A stretch of DNA of 58,388 bases from Oscillatoriales cyanobacterium CG2_30_40_61 (lineage in GTDB: Bacteria > Cyanobacteriota > Cyanobacteriia > Cyanobacteriales > Microcoleaceae): positions 1-58,388 of the forward strand of contig MNYZ01000052.1 in the NCBI GenBank assembly GCA_001873365.1, in the 5' to 3' direction. Below, in pieces: positions 54,374 to 58,388 of this stretch. A program made the translations under genes and the position numbers. The notes below the pieces were generated by a model that was given only the letters and a program-made list of their open reading frames with translations, was not told the DNA's origin and did no database searches. Each line of letters starts with the position of its first letter. Within the stretch, counting starts at the first letter, position 1.

Positions 54374-55198
54374 TTATTTCTGAGCTAGAATAGCTTTTGC
54401 TTGTTGCCAAAGAGCTTCTAATTCCTCTAAACTGTATTCTGATAAGGGGCGATCGCAATATTCCTCAACCTTGGATAACCTATTAATAAAACGATGATTA
54501 GTTTCTTGTAACCCAATATGGGGATCTAAATTATACCAACGGGCTAAATTAATTAAGACAAATAAAATATCCCCTAATTCCGCTTGTTGATGTTCCTTAT
54601 CGTTTCCTTGAATTGCTTCTTTAAATTCGGCAACTTCTTCTTCAAATTTATCCCAAACTCCCTCAATATTATCCCATTCAAATCCAATATCCGCAGCTTT
54701 TTTAGAAATTTTCATCCCGGCAATTAAAGGAGGTAATTGTTTAGCATAACGGCTTAATTTAGAACTAAAAGTTTTGGTTTCTGGGGTTTCTCCTTGTTCA
54801 TTAGATTTGATTTCTTCCCAATTTTGCCTAACTTCTTCGACACTATTTACTTCCACTTCGCCGAATACATGGGGATGGCGACGAATTAATTTTTCTGTAA
54901 TATTATTGGCAATTTCTTCTAAGGAAAATTGATTTGATTCTCCAGCAATTTGGGCTTGTAAAATTACTTGTAATAGTAAGTCCCCTAATTCATCAGCGAT
55001 CGCATTTTTATCCCCGCTCCGAATGGCGTCTACCACTTCATAGGCTTCTTCAATAATATAGGGAACTAAGGTTTCTGGTGTTTGTTCCAAATCCCAAGGA
55101 CATCCCCCTGCTGGCGATCGCAATTTTGCTACAACATCAATTAAGTTTTGTAGGGCGATTAATGTGGGATTTAGGGTAATATTTTCGGTGTTGCTCAT
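54374..55198 (-). CDS. mazG: Nucleoside triphosphate pyrophosphohydrolase MazG
   Basis: The enzyme hydrolyses (d)NTPs to NMP and PPi, housecleaning of damaged or excess nucleotides. The 274-aa protein has two MazG domains. The first (about 10-125) has GGCPWDLEQTPETLVPYIIE, EEAYEVVDAI and DELGDLLLQVILQAQIAGE with the EExxE/ExxD metal ligands. The second (about 165-265) has FEWDNIEGVWDKFEEEVAEF and AELGDILFVLINLARW. Confidence 0.94.
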   Translation of the reverse strand: MSNTENITLNPTLIALQNLIDVVAKLRSPAGGCPWDLEQTPETLVPYIIEEAYEVVDAIRSGDKNAIADELGDLLLQVILQAQIAGESNQFSLEEIANNITEKLIRRHPHVFGEVEVNSVEEVRQNWEEIKSNEQGETPETKTFSSKLSRYAKQLPPLIAGMKISKKAADIGFEWDNIEGVWDKFEEEVAEFKEAIQGNDKEHQQAELGDILFVLINLARWYNLDPHIGLQETNHRFINRLSKVEEYCDRPLSEYSLEELEALWQQAKAILAQK

Positions 55199-55231
55199 TT
55201 TAAATATTAGGATTTTAGGGTTAACAACGGT

Positions 55232-55903
55232 TTACTTTTTAGGACGACGGCTAGATTTTTTTGTTGTTGTGGAATTTGATTTCTGACGTTTAGGTTTAAT
55301 CGGGGTAAGTTCGATTTGGGAAGACTCAGAAACTTGACGTTTTGTTCTTTTTGGTTTAGGAGTTTCTGGGATATCTTCATAGGTTTTGCCCGTTTTTAGC
55401 CATTTTCTAAATTCTTTATATAAAGAGTTAGACCAATCACTAAAGGAATGACTCATGGCTCCCATTTCTAATCCTAAATAAACGGCGATAGATTCCCTGG
55501 GATAATCGGAGAGTGATCGCCAACTCTGCTGAAATATTTCTAACGGTTCCTGGGTCAGTAATCCTAAATATTGTGCCACAATTAACCCCAAAAATCCCAC
55601 AATTCCCAAACCTCCTGCTAAATAAAGAATCCTCAACGCTGTCCCAATAAATGGCCCATGGGATAAAAAGGAGCGATGGCGTAAACTGTTTTGGTAGGGA
55701 ACCCAAAAACACCGCAACATCCCCCACCGTTGAAACTGTCGGGAGTCAATATCTAAATCCGGGCCAAACATTAAGCCGCTAAACAGGAAACTCCCCGTCA
55801 CCAGAAAGGTTAAGTGACTGCTGTGGGTTTGGCTAAAGGTTAAGCCCGCAATAAATGGCAAGCTCCAAAGGGTTATCCGGTCGTGGGTTTGACCTGATGG
55901 CAT
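55232..55903 (-). CDS. DUF2227 putative metal-binding membrane protein
   Basis: The 223-aa protein matches cyanobacterial DUF2227: MPSGQTHDRITLWSLPFIAG, MFGPDLDIDSRQFQRWGMLR, WVPYQNSLRHRSFLSHGPFI. The His/Asp residues (THD, PDLDID, RHRS, SHG) could bind metal. Three hydrophobic helices are likely. The C-terminus is a basic Lys/Arg/Ser/Thr tail. Function unknown. Confidence 0.82.
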   Translation of the reverse strand: MPSGQTHDRITLWSLPFIAGLTFSQTHSSHLTFLVTGSFLFSGLMFGPDLDIDSRQFQRWGMLRCFWVPYQNSLRHRSFLSHGPFIGTALRILYLAGGLGIVGFLGLIVAQYLGLLTQEPLEIFQQSWRSLSDYPRESIAVYLGLEMGAMSHSFSDWSNSLYKEFRKWLKTGKTYEDIPETPKPKRTKRQVSESSQIELTPIKPKRQKSNSTTTKKSSRRPKK

Positions 55904-55979
55904 GGGATAAAATGATCAATTATGGAAAATAGGCTTGTGATTCTAAAAGTTTATGTTATAATAGTTAAATATGTTAATC

Positions 55980-56051
55980 GGGCGGTTAACTCAGCGGTAG
56001 AGTGCTTCCCTTACAAGGAAGAGGCCACAAGTTCGAATCTTGTACCGCCCA
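55980..56051 (+). tRNA. tRNA-Val (UAC)
   Basis: The acceptor arms GGGCGGT and ACCGCCC pair over 7 bp. The anticodon stem CTTCC/GGAAG encloses loop CTTACAA with anticodon TAC, which reads GTA/GTG valine codons. The T-arm has GTTCGAATC. CCA is not encoded beyond CA. Confidence 0.95.
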
Positions 56052-56294
56052 TATTTTTAAAAAACCATAGAGTAAGAATTATTTTTGCTCTTTCAATATC
56101 TGATCACCCCGGTTTGTCTCTTTGAATCTGAATCATCAAAAAGCTTTATTTTCATATTGAATACCATAAAAACAATTAAATAAACCCGCCCTTTCTTTCT
56201 ATTCATAAATCAATAATTAATTAAATATTAGTTTGATTTGGGCGAGTTTGTCGAGATTTTTGATGATGATTAAAGATTATTTTGTAACCCGTAC

Positions 56295-56756
56295 CTACGG
56301 ATGGGAAATACTGATCATTTGATTCATCGAATCTTCTAACTGTTTTAATAAAGTATCTACATCTTTGCCCACTTGTTCAAAACAGTCGGGAGGAGTAGGA
56401 TTAGATTCAAAATAAATTAAGCTGACATAATCAAAACCAATTCCAATCATTAATACTTCTTGTTTCGGTTGATACCCGTCTACAATTCCGACAATTTCTT
56501 TTAACCGATTTTCAACATTTTGATTAAGTTGTTCAAGGGTTGATTTTGGACAGGCGACAAAGTGGGGAGTAGGTTTGAGATCAATTCCTAGGGTATTGGG
56601 TTCTTCTCCCCATTGTAGGTGTAAACCCCAAGTTAAGGCGGCAAATTCCTGACGGTTATCCTTCACAAACCGATCTAACTGACTTTGCCAACTTTGCTGT
56701 CCTAAACCGGGTTGAGTGCTATCAGGTTTAATCATGTTTCGACGACTGGTTTTCAC
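56295..56756 (-). CDS. Cyanobacterial protein of unknown function
   Basis: The 153-aa soluble protein starts at a GTG; an ATG seven codons later (MIKPDSTQPG) is an alternative. It has QSQLDRFVKDNRQEFAALTW, GLHLQWGEEPNTLGIDLKPT, PHFVACPKSTLEQLNQNVEN, and YQPKQEVLMIGIGFDYVSLI. I do not recognise the family by name. No signal peptide or membrane helix is seen. Confidence 0.7.
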   Translation of the reverse strand: MKTSRRNMIKPDSTQPGLGQQSWQSQLDRFVKDNRQEFAALTWGLHLQWGEEPNTLGIDLKPTPHFVACPKSTLEQLNQNVENRLKEIVGIVDGYQPKQEVLMIGIGFDYVSLIYFESNPTPPDCFEQVGKDVDTLLKQLEDSMNQMISISHP

Positions 56757-57287
56757 TGAGATCTTATTTTAATCGATCATGGGTCAATTCTATCAAATTC
56801 TATGGGTTAGGACTTACGCACCAAACCGGGTTTGGTGAACGATAAGTCTCGATTTCATCCGCAAAATCACCAGCCAGAAACCCGGTTTCTTTGGTCTTGT
56901 GCGTAAGTCCTGTGGGTCTAAGTCGATCTACTGATCAAAAATAGAATAATTTTCAAAAAAGCTCTTCATTTACTCAGTATTTTTAATGACTACAGGACAT
57001 AATTAATAACTGAGCATCCTTAAAAATACGGTATTTTTTAAAATTTAATGTATATTAAATTACTTTTTAGAATAAATTATTCCAGTTAAAAAACAGCCGA
57101 ATCTCAGAAACTTTTTACCTAAATAAATCGTCTTTAATATTTAGTGCATTACCTTCAGAGTCAGGGTTTAACTAGCTTTTACATCTACACAATCATTACT
57201 CAGATTTAATTTAATATTTTCCTGATTAATTCAAGATATCCAGAACAATAGTATAGCTATTGCGAGTCTTTACGAGGACAATTAATT
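56757..57287. other. Intergenic region with MITE copy D and RTX gene promoter side
   Basis: The 531-bp stretch holds MITE copy D (56809-56911). Near the RTX gene there is an inverted repeat CAATAG-TATAG-CTATTG (57246-57262) about 25 bases before the start and a GAGG ribosome-binding site at 57274. Between 56912 and 57240 only A/T-rich sequence is seen. Confidence 0.6.
56809..56911. mobile_element. MITE copy D (103 bp, diverged interior)
   Basis: The ends are AGGACTTACGCACC and TGTGCGTAAGTCCT. The interior keeps AAACCGGGTTT and GAAACCCGGTTTC but differs from the other copies between. With one extra base at each end, both flanks read TGGGT, a 5-bp target duplication. Confidence 0.85.
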
Positions 57288-58388
57288 ATGAGTCTCGATA
57301 CTTTTGATTCTGGAAATTTGTTTTTAAGTTCGACCCAGATTATTCCTGACCCTCAAATATTATCTTTTGGTTTAGGTGATAATCTTCCCATGGGAAGAAG
57401 TTTTACAGCTATTACTCCGACTGAAACTAATTTTATCCCTAGCAATAATTCTGATTTAATTATTGGTACTGAATTTCAGGATAATATTTTTGGTTTGGGA
57501 GGAAATGATACAATTTATGGTTTAGAAAGTGATGATATTTTAGGCGGAAATGAACAAGCTGATTATATTTTTGGTAATCAAGGAAATGATAGTATTTATG
57601 GCGGTCAAGATGACGATACTTTAGCTGGAGGTCAAGATTCTGACCTGATTTTTGGTGATGTGGGAAATGATTTTATTTTGGGCGATCGCGGCACTGATAC
57701 ATTATTTGGAAACCAGGAAAACGATACTATTTATGGAGGTAAAGAAGATGATTTAGTCGCCGGAGGCGAAGGAAATGATCAATTATTCGGTGATTTTGGT
57801 AATGATATTATCTATGGAGATTTAGGCGCTGATACGATAGTGGGTGGAGAGGGAAATGATCTCTTTTATATTGGCAAAACTATGGGGGGATTTGCGATTA
57901 CGGATGCTGATATTATTACAGACTTTACTTTAAATCAAGATAAGATTGGATTATTAGGATATCTGACATTCTCGGCGTTAAATATTACTCAAGGAACTGG
58001 AGAATATGTTAATGATACGATTATTCAAGATAAAAATTCTAATGAATATTTAGCAATTCTCAAAAATGTAAATAGTAATAGTCTCAATTCTGATAATTTT
58101 ATTTTTGAAGGTTCTGATCTTACCCCAGATCCAACACCTTCACCAACATTAGCACCAACTCCCATACCAACAGTTGAACCAACTCCCATACCCACGGTAT
58201 TACCTACACCCATACCAACAGTTGAACCAACTCCCATACCCACGGTATTACCCACACCCATACCAACAGTTGAACCAACTCCCATACCAACAGTTGAACC
58301 AACTCCCATACCCACGGTATTACCTACACCCATACCAACAGTTGAACCAACTCCCATACCCACGGTATTACCTACACCCATACCAACA
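57288..58388 (+). CDS. RTX-type calcium-binding protein, incomplete at window end
   Basis: The frame opens at ATG 57288 ([20 protein letters not shown]) with GAGG upstream and stays open to the window edge, at least 367 aa. About residues 60-200 are RTX nonapeptides ([39 protein letters not shown]), which bind Ca2+ and form a beta roll outside the cell after type I secretion. An [20 protein letters not shown] segment follows. From about residue 280 the chain is made of 8-residue repeats PTPIPTVE and PTPIPTVL (24-bp DNA units). Such Pro-rich stretches may span the wall or act as a linker. The C-terminus is not in the window. Confidence 0.88.
   Translation, partial: MSLDTFDSGNLFLSSTQIIPDPQILSFGLGDNLPMGRSFTAITPTETNFIPSNNSDLIIGTEFQDNIFGLGGNDTIYGLESDDILGGNEQADYIFGNQGNDSIYGGQDDDTLAGGQDSDLIFGDVGNDFILGDRGTDTLFGNQENDTIYGGKEDDLVAGGEGNDQLFGDFGNDIIYGDLGADTIVGGEGNDLFYIGKTMGGFAITDADIITDFTLNQDKIGLLGYLTFSALNITQGTGEYVNDTIIQDKNSNEYLAILKNVNSNSLNSDNFIFEGSDLTPDPTPSPTLAPTPIPTVEPTPIPTVLPTPIPTVEPTPIPTVLPTPIPTVEPTPIPTVEPTPIPTVLPTPIPTVEPTPIPTVLPTPIPT

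Noticed and set aside
58025-58381. A 118-codon minus-strand frame encoding [14 protein letters not shown] repeats
   Set aside because: It is the reverse strand of the RTX gene's PTPIPTVE repeats; the plus-strand frame has RTX motifs, a ribosome-binding site and a proper start.

Overview
This window is a chromosomal segment of a cyanobacterium, most likely a filamentous, non-heterocystous one of the Planktothrix/Oscillatoria type. That reading rests on the AT-leaning base composition, roughly 25 copies of the HIP1 octamer GCGATCGC, cyanobacterium-restricted gene families (ArgZ/AgrE, DUF3038, DUF4335, DUF3143, DUF2996, DUF1400 hydrolases, Tic20), long multi-sensor histidine kinases, 7-10 bp tandem-repeat arrays (STRR type), and several dispersed palindromes. 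The genus is an inference. I see no prophage, CRISPR array, complete insertion sequence or rRNA operon.

Layout. 1-8.9 kb: an FtsL/B-like membrane protein, a GST-like protein, glgB, an EamA-type exporter, msrB, and a minus-strand run of small cyanobacterial unknowns including a lipoprotein. 9-17 kb: a membrane-anchored subtilase coupled to a 72-aa protein, a lone C5 DNA methyltransferase, a 1240-aa GAF/PAS histidine kinase, and a divergent single-domain response regulator. 17-28 kb: an ODCase-OPRT fusion, a Ca2+/H+ antiporter, mreBCD, argB, and three alpha/beta hydrolases (one YheT-like, two tandem DUF1400 paralogues). 28-33.4 kb: a CBS-PAS-kinase with three degenerate receiver-like domains, a PIN toxin-antitoxin pair and a gene remnant. 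33.5-45.8 kb: argZ/agrE, a coiled-coil protein, rpsF, a Tic20-like protein, glyA, a secreted pentapeptide protein, a J-domain protein, rimI and a fused 5-oxoprolinase. 45.8-51.3 kb: an RsbW-like kinase next to a STAS-sugar transferase fusion, fmt, and a compact DUF3038-DUF4335-OmpA envelope module. 51.6-58.4 kb: a pentapeptide/YtxH-like/DUF948-like gene run, a second PIN toxin-antitoxin pair followed by a decayed antitoxin tail, mazG, a DUF2227 protein, tRNA-Val(UAC), and the start of an RTX-type protein cut off by the window edge.

How the genes work together. Housekeeping genes form small groups: mreBCD for cell shape, and argB (arginine synthesis) with argZ (arginine breakdown to ornithine/proline and ammonia). 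Most of the rest looks regulatory or envelope-related. The least ordinary items are: the STAS domain fused to a polyprenyl-phosphate sugar transferase beside an anti-sigma-type kinase, which suggests partner-switch control of polysaccharide initiation; a family of about 100-bp MITEs with matching 5-bp target duplications at all four copies (one needs a 1-nt offset); a dispersed palindrome captured in frame inside 5-oxoprolinase; the ghost DUF2281-type antitoxin tail; the kinase with three pseudo-receivers; and tandem-repeat arrays that repeatedly begin at or beside stop codons.
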